A model generated the notes under the pieces. The model saw only the letters and a list, made by a program, of their open reading frames with translations, had not been told where the DNA came from and did not search any database. Position numbers and translations under genes: made by a program. Below, piece after piece: positions 32,759 through 40,063 of a stretch of 64,000 bases of DNA. Source of the stretch: Streptomyces sp. NBC_00237 (GTDB taxonomy: Bacteria; Actinomycetota; Actinomycetes; Streptomycetales; Streptomycetaceae); the NCBI RefSeq assembly GCF_026342435.1, contig NZ_JAPEMT010000003.1:372001-436000 (forward strand). The letters run 5' to 3'. How positions within the stretch are numbered: position 1 is the first letter of the stretch; each line of letters begins with the position of its first letter.

Positions 32759-34192
32759 ATGCAACGACGCACGTTCCTCATAGGCACCGCGACAGGTGCG
32801 GCACTGGCCGCCGCCCCCCTCGTAGGACCGCCGACCGCGAGCGCGACGGCGGCCCCGGCGACCGTCGGCTCACTGGACGAACTCCAGACCGCGATCGACC
32901 GGGCCCGCCCGGGGGAGAGGATCGTGGTGGCCGACGGCACCTACACCGTCCCCTCGGACCGGCCCCTCACCATCCGGAACAAGCGGGGCACCCGGCACGC
33001 CCCCGTGACCGTCGCCGCCCGGACCCCCGGCGGCGTCGTGCTGAACGGCGAGCGGAGCTTCGTCCTCCAGGCGTCCCACCACATCACCCTCAGCGGCTTC
33101 TCCTTCCGCCAGAGCAGCACCCTGGACCTCCCCCCGGACTGCTCGCACATCAGGCTCACCCGCAACGACTTCCAGCTCGCCGACATCGAGGGCCTGCACT
33201 GGGTGATGGTGCGCGCGGACGACAGCGAGGTCGACCACAACCACTTCCACGGCAAGAGCACGCTCGGCATCTACCTCGGGATCGAGGGCGCGGGCGAGGC
33301 GGAGATGGCCCAGCGCGTCCACGTGCACCGCAACCACTTCTCCGACCACAGCTTCGCCGGGTCCAACGGCGGCGAGCCGATCCGGCTCGGCGTCAGCCCC
33401 CGTGCGCTGTCCGGGGCCCACGCGGTCGTGGAGTACAACCTGTTCGAACGCTGCGACGGGGACCCCGAGGCGATCTCGGTGAAGTCCTCGGACAACACCG
33501 TCCGGTACAACACCGTCCGCGACAGCCTCGGCGGCATCGTGCTGCGGCACGGCAACCGCACCCGGGTGGAGGGCAACTACCTGATCGACGGCACGGAAGG
33601 CGTGCGGATCTACGGCGACGACCACGTGATCGTCAACAACCACATCGCCGGTCTGTCCGGCCGCGCCCTGGTGATCGGCAGCGGTTCGGCGCGCGACCAC
33701 GTGCCCGGCGAGACGCCCGCGGAGCGCCGGGGCAACGACGCCCCCGACCGGGTCCTCATCGCGTACAACACCCTGGTGAACAACCAGGGCACGCTCTCCG
33801 GGGAGAGCCACCGCCCGCACGAACCGAGGGACGTCACCGTCGCCGACAACCTGCTCGTCGCGGACTCGGGCCAGCTGGTCGCGATGGCGAACACCGTACG
33901 TTTCACCTGGTCGGGGAACCTCCTGTGGGGCGGGGCCGCCGACGGCAACCTCCCCGCCACCGGCGGCACCCGTATCGACCCGAAGCTGGTGAGGGGTGCG
34001 GGCGGCGTCCTGCGACCGGCCGCCGACAGCCCGGCGATCAACGCCGGAACCCTCCGGCGGCCGCCCGTCACCCGCGACATCGACGGGCAGCTACGCGGCT
34101 GGGCCCGGGACGTCGGCGCGGACGAGTACTCCCGTCGGGCACCGAGGCGCGGGCCGTTGACCCCGGCGGACGTCGGCCCTCAGGCGCGCTGA
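32759..34192 (+). CDS. PL6-type polysaccharide lyase, Tat-exported (copy 1)
   Basis: The 477-residue protein has a twin-arginine signal (MQRRTFLIGTATGAALAAAP, cleavage near 31) and a right-handed parallel beta-helix. PL6 landmarks are NGGEPIRLG, the catalytic-lysine strand EAISVKSSDNTVRYNT and the arginine in GIVLRHGNRTRVEGNYL. PL6 includes alginate lyases and chondroitinase B, which cleave uronate linkages by calcium-dependent beta-elimination. It would act outside the cell to make importable oligosaccharides. ATG 32759 has CGGAGG upstream. It is a tandem paralogue of the next gene, with a nearly identical 169-bp tract. Confidence 0.88.
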   Translation: MQRRTFLIGTATGAALAAAPLVGPPTASATAAPATVGSLDELQTAIDRARPGERIVVADGTYTVPSDRPLTIRNKRGTRHAPVTVAARTPGGVVLNGERSFVLQASHHITLSGFSFRQSSTLDLPPDCSHIRLTRNDFQLADIEGLHWVMVRADDSEVDHNHFHGKSTLGIYLGIEGAGEAEMAQRVHVHRNHFSDHSFAGSNGGEPIRLGVSPRALSGAHAVVEYNLFERCDGDPEAISVKSSDNTVRYNTVRDSLGGIVLRHGNRTRVEGNYLIDGTEGVRIYGDDHVIVNNHIAGLSGRALVIGSGSARDHVPGETPAERRGNDAPDRVLIAYNTLVNNQGTLSGESHRPHEPRDVTVADNLLVADSGQLVAMANTVRFTWSGNLLWGGAADGNLPATGGTRIDPKLVRGAGGVLRPAADSPAINAGTLRRPPVTRDIDGQLRGWARDVGADEYSRRAPRRGPLTPADVGPQAR

Positions 34193-34209
34193 GCGCACCC
34201 GTTCCGTAC

Positions 34210-34247
34210 CTGCTCGTACGCGTATCTCCGTAGCTGCTCGTACGCGT
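34210..34247 (+). repeat. Direct repeat between the two lyase genes
   Basis: CTGCTCGTACGCGT occurs at 34210-34223 and 34234-34247, a 24-bp period, and each copy contains the palindrome CGTACG. It lies in the 108-bp gap before the second lyase. It may be a regulator site or simple duplication. Confidence 0.5.
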
Positions 34248-34300
34248 GTCCCGGAGGGCCGGGGCCTGTCGGCACATCCTCAACTGCCCCAGGAGGCAGC

Positions 34301-35743
34301 ATGCAACGACGCACGTTCCTCAGAAGCACAGCGGTCGCAGCACTCACCGCAGTGCCCCTCACCACCTCGCTGTCGGGGAGCGCATCGGCGGCCGACATAC
34401 CGGTGGCCTCCCTGGCCGCACTCCAGAGCGCGATCAACAGTGCCGCACCCGGTGACCGGATCGTCGTCGCCGACGGCACCTACACCGTGCCGTCGGGCAG
34501 TGCGATCACCGTCTCCGGCAAGAACGGCACCGCCGCCGCGCCCATCACCATCGTCGCGAAGAGCCGGGGCGGTGTCGTCCTGCGCGGTCAACGCGGCTTC
34601 GCCCTCAGCAACGCGAGCAACATCACCATCAGCGGCTTCGCCTTCCGGCAGAGCACCAGGATGGAGATACCCGAAAGCTGCTCGTCGATCCGACTGACCC
34701 GCAACGACTTCCAGTTCGCGGACACCGGCGACAAGGACTGGGTCGTCGTGCGGGGGGACAGCACGAAGATCGACAGGAACCACTTCCACGGCAAGACCAC
34801 CCTCGGCGTCTTCCTCGTGGTCGAGGGGCCTCTCGCCGACAGCTCCCGCAAGACCGAGATGGCCCAGAACGTACACATCTTCAAGAACCACTTCTCCGAC
34901 CACAGCTTCACGGGGGACAACGGCGGAGAGCCGATCCGGCTCGGCTCCAGTGGCCGGGCGCTGTCCGGTGCCAAAGCCGTCGTGGAGTACAACCTGTTCG
35001 ACCGTTGCGACGGGGACCCCGAGGCGATCTCGGTGAAGTCCTCGGACAACACCGTCCGGTACAACACCGTCCGCGACAGCCGAGGCGGGATCGTGCTGCG
35101 GCACGGCAACCGCACCCGGGTGGAGGGCAACTACCTGATCGACGGCAAGGACGGCATACGCCTCTACGGAAACGACCACCTGATCGTCAACAACCACGTC
35201 AGCGGGATGTCGGACAACGCTCTGGTGATCGGCAGCGGATCCACCCGTGACCACAACTCGGGCGAGACGGAGGACGAAAGGAGGGGGAACGATGCCTGCG
35301 ACCGCGTGGTGATCGTGCACAACTCCCTGCTGAACAACGCCAAGACGCTCGTGGGCGAGAACCGGACGTACGCACCGCAGGACGTGGTCGTCGCCGACAA
35401 CCTGCTGGTCGGCGACTCCGGCAGCCTCGTCGCGATGGGAGCCACCACCCGCTTCACCTGGCAGACCAACATGCTCTGGGGCGGCGCCGCCAACGGCAAC
35501 ATCCCGTCCGGCGGCTTCACCCGGGCCGATCCCCGGCTCGTCCGGGGCCAGGACGGCGTCCTGCGACTGTCGTCGGGCAGCCCGGCGATCGGCGCGGCCA
35601 CGTGGGGGAGCCCGGGTGTGGCCGACGACATCGACGGGGACCAGCGGGGCAGCGTGCGCGACATCGGCGCCGACGAGTACGCGACGGCTCCCGCTCTCCG
35701 GCACCCCCTCACGGCTGCGGACGTGGGCCCGAACGCGGCATGA
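34301..35743 (+). CDS. PL6-type polysaccharide lyase, Tat-exported (copy 2)
   Basis: The 480-residue paralogue of the preceding gene has a twin-arginine signal (MQRRTFLRSTAVAALTAVP) and cleavage near SASA/AD at about residue 29. It has the same beta-helix motifs: NGGEPIRLG, EAISVKSSDNTVRYNT and GIVLRHGNRTRVEGNYL. It differs from copy 1 mainly in the rims of the helix, for example an insert GPLADSSRKTEMAQ near residue 180, suggesting different subsite preference. CAGGAGG precedes ATG 34301. A strong terminator follows, ending the transport-degradation unit. Confidence 0.88.
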   Translation: MQRRTFLRSTAVAALTAVPLTTSLSGSASAADIPVASLAALQSAINSAAPGDRIVVADGTYTVPSGSAITVSGKNGTAAAPITIVAKSRGGVVLRGQRGFALSNASNITISGFAFRQSTRMEIPESCSSIRLTRNDFQFADTGDKDWVVVRGDSTKIDRNHFHGKTTLGVFLVVEGPLADSSRKTEMAQNVHIFKNHFSDHSFTGDNGGEPIRLGSSGRALSGAKAVVEYNLFDRCDGDPEAISVKSSDNTVRYNTVRDSRGGIVLRHGNRTRVEGNYLIDGKDGIRLYGNDHLIVNNHVSGMSDNALVIGSGSTRDHNSGETEDERRGNDACDRVVIVHNSLLNNAKTLVGENRTYAPQDVVVADNLLVGDSGSLVAMGATTRFTWQTNMLWGGAANGNIPSGGFTRADPRLVRGQDGVLRLSSGSPAIGAATWGSPGVADDIDGDQRGSVRDIGADEYATAPALRHPLTAADVGPNAA

Positions 35744-35749
35744 CCGGCG

Positions 35750-35791
35750 CCCGGTGACGGGGCGGCCCGATCCGTCCGCCCCGTCACCGGG
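35750..35791 (+). terminator. Strong hairpin terminator after the lyase genes
   Basis: A 16-bp perfect stem (35750-35765 with 35776-35791; core GGTGACGGGGCGG) has a 10-nt loop and starts seven bases after the lyase stop. It should end the unit that begins at 28176. Confidence 0.85.
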
Positions 35792-35833
35792 TGGCCCACG
35801 CGAGTCGCACGACAACGGCAGGAAGGCAGTGGA

Positions 35834-36745
35834 GTGGACGAGGACGTCACCGAGAACGTCACGCAGGTTGTCACCGAAGACCTCACCGAAGACGTCACCG
35901 AGGATGTCACCGGGGAGAAGAGGCGCAGCGTGGCGGACGATGCCCCGAGCCGTCCGCCGTCCGGTACCGGCAGCGGCGCGACCAGGCTCGGCCTGTGCTC
36001 GGTCACCTTCCGTCGGCTGCCCGCCGCCGAGGTCGCGCGGTGCGCCGAGGCCGCGGGCCTGGAGGTGGTCGAGTGGGGAGCGGACGTGCACGCGCCACCG
36101 GGGGAACCCGACACCGTCCGCGCGGTCCGTGAGGTGTCCGACCGGTCCGGGCTCGCCTGCTGCTCGTACGGTTCGTACTTCCGCGCCACCCCGGGCGAAC
36201 TGACCGAATTCCCCGCTGTCGCCCGGGCCGCGGTCATCCTCGGAGCGCCGAGGATACGGGTCTGGGCGGGCACGACCGGATCGGAGGCCACCGCGCCGGA
36301 CGAGCGGCACACGACCGTGGCCTGTCTGCGGGAGGCGGCCCGGATCGCCGCTGACCACGGACTGGAGCTCGCACCGGAGTTCCACCGGGGGACGCTCACC
36401 GACACCGTCGCCTCGACTGTCCGGCTGCTGGACGAGGTGGACTCGGACACCGTCCGCACCTACTGGCAGCCGCCGCTCGACGTCCCCGACGAGGAAGCAC
36501 TGTCCGGACTCGCCGAGCTCGGCGACCGGGTCACCGCCGTGCACGCCTTCTCGTGGTGGCCGGGCAACAGCAGGCTGCGGCTGGCCGAACGCGAGGGCCT
36601 GTGGACCGCTGCCCTCCGCCTGCTGAACGGCCGGGGCGTCGAGGCGCTGCTGGAGTTCGTACCCGGCGACGATCCCGCCGTGCTGGGGCGCGAGGCCGCG
36701 ACGCTGCGGCGACTCGCAGGACGACGACCGACGCGCCAGCCGTAG
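35834..36745 (+). CDS. Sugar phosphate isomerase/epimerase family protein
   Basis: The 303-residue protein has a xylose-isomerase-like TIM barrel from about residue 48: LGLCSVTFRRLPAAEVARCA, VVEWGADVHAP, IRVWAGTTGSEATAPDER, LELAPEFHRGTLTD and VHAFSWWPGNSRL. The glutamates and histidines could bind a divalent metal. The substrate is unknown; isomerisation of a sugar or keto acid from the polysaccharide is an inference. The first 32 residues are a repeat-encoded acidic extension (35843-35914). GTG 35930, which has GAGAAGAGG upstream, may be the ancestral start, while GTG 35834 also has a good ribosome site (AGGAAGG). Confidence 0.8.
   Translation: MDEDVTENVTQVVTEDLTEDVTEDVTGEKRRSVADDAPSRPPSGTGSGATRLGLCSVTFRRLPAAEVARCAEAAGLEVVEWGADVHAPPGEPDTVRAVREVSDRSGLACCSYGSYFRATPGELTEFPAVARAAVILGAPRIRVWAGTTGSEATAPDERHTTVACLREAARIAADHGLELAPEFHRGTLTDTVASTVRLLDEVDSDTVRTYWQPPLDVPDEEALSGLAELGDRVTAVHAFSWWPGNSRLRLAEREGLWTAALRLLNGRGVEALLEFVPGDDPAVLGREAATLRRLAGRRPTRQP
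35843..35914 (+). repeat. 12-bp tandem repeat at the isomerase 5' end
   Basis: Six imperfect 12-bp units related to GACGTCACCGAG encode D-V-T-E type tetrads. They contain the palindrome GACGTC repeatedly. They either form an acidic N-terminal tail or lie in the 5' leader if translation starts at 35930. Confidence 0.75.
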
Positions 36746-36820
36746 CCGACCGGCACGCGACAGAGCGACGATCGCCTCGTCTCTCACACGCGCCCCTCAC
36801 CCGACACCAGGACGGCAGAC

Positions 36821-37492
36821 ATGCACATCAACGCGGACGACACGCTCCTGTTCATCGGCGACTCCATCACCGACGCGGGCCGCGACCGGACAGTCGCCAC
36901 CTCGCTCGGCGACGGATACGTCCACGAGATCGCGCGGACCCTGCGCGACCGGGCGACCGCCGGTCCCGGTCCCGTTTCCGCCCCGGGCCGCGCCCCCCGG
37001 ATCATCAACAAGGGACTCAACGGCAATCGTGTGTACGACCTCGAATCCCGCTGGACCACCGACGTCACCGCTCTCCGGCCCACCGTGGTCACGGTCAAGA
37101 TCGGAATCAACGACACCTGGCGGCGATACGACAGTCAACTCCCCAGCCCCGTCGACGAGTTCGAAGCGTGCCTCGACCGCCTGCTGAAGGGCACCACGGA
37201 GACCCTCGGCGCACGGCTCGTCGTCATCACCCCCTTCCTGCTGCCCGTCACCCCGGAGCAGGAGGACTGGTTCGACGACCTGCTGCCCCGTACCGACGCC
37301 GTCCTGCGAGCGGCTCGGGACAACGGGGCCCAGGTGGTCCGCGCGGACCTCGCCCTGCGCCGCGCGGCACAGGAACGGGAGGCGGCGGAACTGGCCCCGG
37401 ACGGCGTCCACCCGAGCCCTCTCGGCCACCGGCTGATCGCCGACGCCTGGCTCACCGAGGTCGATGCCCGCACCCCGGCCCCGCGCCGGTAG
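36821..37492 (+). CDS. SGNH/GDSL esterase, probable carbohydrate deacetylase
   Basis: The 223-residue SGNH hydrolase has block I FIGDSITDAG with the serine, block II glycine near NKGLNGNRV, block III GINDTW with the asparagine, and block V DGVHPSPLGHRL with Asp and His. It has no signal peptide. Similar stand-alone enzymes deacetylate oligosaccharides, which would suit an acetylated acidic polysaccharide processed inside the cell. It follows the isomerase by 75 bp and closes the island. Confidence 0.88.
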   Translation: MHINADDTLLFIGDSITDAGRDRTVATSLGDGYVHEIARTLRDRATAGPGPVSAPGRAPRIINKGLNGNRVYDLESRWTTDVTALRPTVVTVKIGINDTWRRYDSQLPSPVDEFEACLDRLLKGTTETLGARLVVITPFLLPVTPEQEDWFDDLLPRTDAVLRAARDNGAQVVRADLALRRAAQEREAAELAPDGVHPSPLGHRLIADAWLTEVDARTPAPRR

Positions 37493-37617
37493 CGCCCGTC
37501 ACGCCGCCCGCCCGGTCCCGCGCACCCTAATTCGGTTGCGCCTCCGGCCCGCCTGCTGCATCGTGCGGCAAGCAATCCGTACCACCCGCCTCCGTACCCC
37601 CCGCAAGGAGACATCAC

Positions 37618-37755
37618 ATGCGCCGACTCTCCGCGTTCCCTCCGAAGGTCATTCCCACCACTTCAGAGAACCGGATTGTCTGTGTACACGAAGCAGCACG
37701 CATCGACGGGCGCCCGCACCCACACGCGCCCCGTCTCCTCCCCGACCGCCTCTGA
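37618..37755 (+). CDS. 45-residue upstream ORF overlapping the Otr(A)-like gene
   Basis: ATG 37618 follows AAGGAG (37605-37610), the best ribosome site in this region. The frame encodes MRRLSAFPPKVIPTTSENRI, then CVHEAARIDGRPHPHAP and RLLPDRL, stopping at TGA 37753-37755, 79 bases inside the GTPase gene in another frame. It could be a leader peptide, as occurs upstream of tet(M)-type genes. Alternatively it is the original start of the GTPase separated by a frameshift. Translation of one should affect the other. Confidence 0.5.
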   Translation: MRRLSAFPPKVIPTTSENRIVCVHEAARIDGRPHPHAPRLLPDRL

Positions 37756-39754
37756 CGTCCTCAACCTGGGCATCCTGGCCCATGTGGACGCGGGCAAGAC
37801 GAGCCTGACCGAACGGCTCCTGCACTTCGCCGGTGTCGTCGACGAGCTCGGCAGCGTGGACGCGGGAAGCACCCACACCGACAGCCTCGCGCTGGAGCGC
37901 CGACGCGGGATCACCATCAAGTCCGCCGTCGTGTCGTTCGCGCTCGACGGCCGTACGGTCAACCTCATCGACACCCCCGGACACCCCGACTTCATCGCCG
38001 AGGTGGAACGGGTACTCGGCGTACTCGACGGTGCCGTCCTGGTGGTGTCGGCGGTCGAGGGCGTCCAGGCGCAGACCCGGGTCCTGATGCGCACCCTGCG
38101 ACGGCTGCGCATCCCGACCCTGATCTTCGTCAACAAGATCGACCGCAGGGGCGCCGAGGAGACCGGCCTGCTCCGCTCCCTCGGCGAGCGGCTCACCCCC
38201 GCCCTCGCCCCCCTGGGAGCGGTGCGTGACGCGGGCCTGCCCACCGCCTCCTTCCATCCGTACGCGGACGGGGACGGGGACACGGACGGGGACACGGACG
38301 CGGACACGGCCTTCGCCGACCGCCTCGGCCAGTGCCTCGCCGAACAGGACGACACCGTGCTGGCGGCGTACCTGGACGCCCTGCCGCACCCCCTGCCGTC
38401 CACCCGGCTGCGCCAGGAACTCGTACGGCAGACCCGACAGGCCCGGATCCACCCGGTGTTCTTCGGCTCGGCCGCCACGGGCGCCGGCATCGACGCCCTC
38501 GCCCAGGGCATCAGGGAACTGCTGCCGCGCGCCGGGGGAGACCCCGAAGGGCCGGTGTCGGGCACGGTCTTCAAGGTCGAGCGGGGCGAGTCCGGGCAAC
38601 GGACCGCGTACGTCAGGCTGTTCGACGGAACGGTGCGGGTACGCGACCACGTGACCCTCCGGCAGGGCCGGGGCGAGACCCGCGAGGGCAGGGTGACCGG
38701 GGTGCGGGTGTTCACCGAGGGCACCTGTGCCCGCTCCGACACGGTCCCGGCCGGTCGGATCGGCCAGTTGCTCGGCCTCGTCGACGTACGCGTGGGCGAC
38801 ACGGTGGGCGAGAGCGGCCCGCGTACGACGGCGGGCCAAAACTTCGCCCCGCCCACCCTGGAGACCGTCGTCGCGCCGGTCCGTCCCGGTGACCGCCGTG
38901 CGCTGCACACCGCACTCGTACAACTCGCCGAGCAGGACCCGCTGATCGGGCTGCGGCACGACGAGATCCGGCGCGAGGTCTCCGTCTCGCTGTACGGGGA
39001 GGTGCAGAAGGAGGTCATCGCGACGACGCTCGCCGAGGAGTACGCGATCCCCGTCTCGTTCTCCGCGACGACCACCCTCCACGAAGAGCGCGTCAGCGGC
39101 TGCGGACAGGCACACGAAATGAGAGGGGAGGGCGGGAACCCCTTCGTCGCGACCGTCGGACTGCGCGTGGAGCCTGGGCCGGAGGGCAGCGGCGTGGACT
39201 ACCGGCTCGGTGTCGAACTCGGGTCGATGCCCCACGCGTTCCTGCGCGCCGTGGAGGACACCGTCCGCCGGACCCTCCAACAGGGCCTGTACGGCTGGCA
39301 GGTGAGCGACTGCGCCGTCACGCTCACGCACTCCGGTTTCTGCTCCGTCACGAGCACCGCCGCGGACTTCCGCCGCCTCACCCCACTGGTCCTCATGACG
39401 GCCCTGCGCAGCGCCACGACGACGGTGCACGAGCCGGTGCACGAGTTCCGCCTCGAAGTCCCCGCAGGAGCGCTCGGCCAGATCCTGCCGCTGCTGGCCC
39501 GGCTGCGTGCGGTACCGGCGCCACCGAGGATCGAGCGGTACGGGTGCCTGCTGACCGGGGAGATCCCGGCGGCCTCCGTCGACGTGCTGGAACGCGGGCT
39601 TCCCGGCCTCACCGGCGGAGAGGGGCTGTGGGAGTCCTCCTTCGCCCGTCACCGGCCGGTGCCGGGCGCGCGACGGCCCCCGGCCCGGCCGCGCACCGAC
39701 CACAACCCGCTGCACCGCGAGGAGTACCTGCTGCACGTCCTGCGCCGGGTGTGA
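37676..39754 (+). CDS. otrA: Otr(A)/Tet(M)-like ribosomal protection GTPase
   Basis: The 692-residue EF-G-like translational GTPase has G1 AHVDAGKTS, G2 region RGITIKSA, G3 DTPGHPDF and G4 NKID, then EF-G domains II-V (IGLRHDEIRREVSVSLYGEVQKEVIATTL, LGVELGSMPHAFLRAVEDTV). Sequence features such as LERRRGITIKSAVVSF and the overall length match Otr(A), the oxytetracycline self-resistance factor that removes tetracycline from the ribosome. An acidic repeat (DGDGDTDGDTDADT) lies around residue 200. TTG 37676 has no clear ribosome site, so initiation may depend on the overlapping upstream ORF. No tetracycline genes are nearby, so an intrinsic resistance role is likely. Confidence 0.88.
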   Translation: MSVYTKQHASTGARTHTRPVSSPTASDVLNLGILAHVDAGKTSLTERLLHFAGVVDELGSVDAGSTHTDSLALERRRGITIKSAVVSFALDGRTVNLIDTPGHPDFIAEVERVLGVLDGAVLVVSAVEGVQAQTRVLMRTLRRLRIPTLIFVNKIDRRGAEETGLLRSLGERLTPALAPLGAVRDAGLPTASFHPYADGDGDTDGDTDADTAFADRLGQCLAEQDDTVLAAYLDALPHPLPSTRLRQELVRQTRQARIHPVFFGSAATGAGIDALAQGIRELLPRAGGDPEGPVSGTVFKVERGESGQRTAYVRLFDGTVRVRDHVTLRQGRGETREGRVTGVRVFTEGTCARSDTVPAGRIGQLLGLVDVRVGDTVGESGPRTTAGQNFAPPTLETVVAPVRPGDRRALHTALVQLAEQDPLIGLRHDEIRREVSVSLYGEVQKEVIATTLAEEYAIPVSFSATTTLHEERVSGCGQAHEMRGEGGNPFVATVGLRVEPGPEGSGVDYRLGVELGSMPHAFLRAVEDTVRRTLQQGLYGWQVSDCAVTLTHSGFCSVTSTAADFRRLTPLVLMTALRSATTTVHEPVHEFRLEVPAGALGQILPLLARLRAVPAPPRIERYGCLLTGEIPAASVDVLERGLPGLTGGEGLWESSFARHRPVPGARRPPARPRTDHNPLHREEYLLHVLRRV

Positions 39755-39773
39755 ACCCCGCCCGCCCGAGCCC

Positions 39774-39803
39774 GCTCCCGGACGGCACGCGACGCCCGGG
39801 AGC
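39774..39803 (+). terminator. Hairpin after the Otr(A)-like gene
   Basis: GCTCCCGG (39774-39781) pairs with CCGGGAGC (39796-39803), 20 bases after the stop. Moderate strength. Confidence 0.5.
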
Positions 39804-39807
39804 CGTT

Positions 39808-39939
39808 CGTGGGCGTCGTGTGCCGTTCCGGTGCGACGGTCGTGGGCGTCGCGTGTCGTTCCGGTGCGACGGTCGTGGGCGTCGCGTGTCGTTCCGGTTC
39901 GACGGTCGTGGGCGCTGTGTGCCGTCCCCGCGCGACGGC
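39808..39939 (+). repeat. 33-bp tandem repeat, four copies
   Basis: Four units begin at 39808, 39841, 39874 and 39907. Units 2 and 3 differ at one position; units 1 and 4 are more diverged. The core contains CGTGGGCGTC and GTTCCGGT. It occupies most of the 309-bp gap between the GTPase and the next gene. The period allows an open frame (GVACRSGATVV repeats), but no ribosome site or start supports translation. Confidence 0.85.
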
Positions 39940-39973
39940 GCGAAACGCCGAACAGGTCATCTGTCCCGGACTC

Positions 39974-40002
39974 TTGACTGACTGTCAGGACCACGCCATT
40001 CT
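39974..40002 (+). promoter_or_regulatory. Promoter of the F5/8-domain hydrolase gene
   Basis: TTGACT (39974-39979), a 17-nt spacer and CATTCT (39997-40002) give a likely vegetative promoter about 60 bases before ATG 40064. The -35 overlaps a small inverted repeat TGAC/GTCA. Confidence 0.5.
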
Positions 40003-40063
40003 CGTCGGGACCTACGCGCGGGTAAGTTGTGCGCGTGCCCATCCCGGACCGAAGGCAGCCCGG

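Noticed and set aside
32759..35743. Assignment of the beta-helix proteins as pectate lyases
   Set aside because: The NGGEPIRLG, SVKSSDNTVRYNT and LRHGNRTRVEGN motifs are those of PL6 rather than PL1 or PL3. The polymer is still unproven.
39808..39939. Tandem repeat considered as a CRISPR array
   Set aside because: Units are contiguous with no unique spacers and no cas genes lie nearby.
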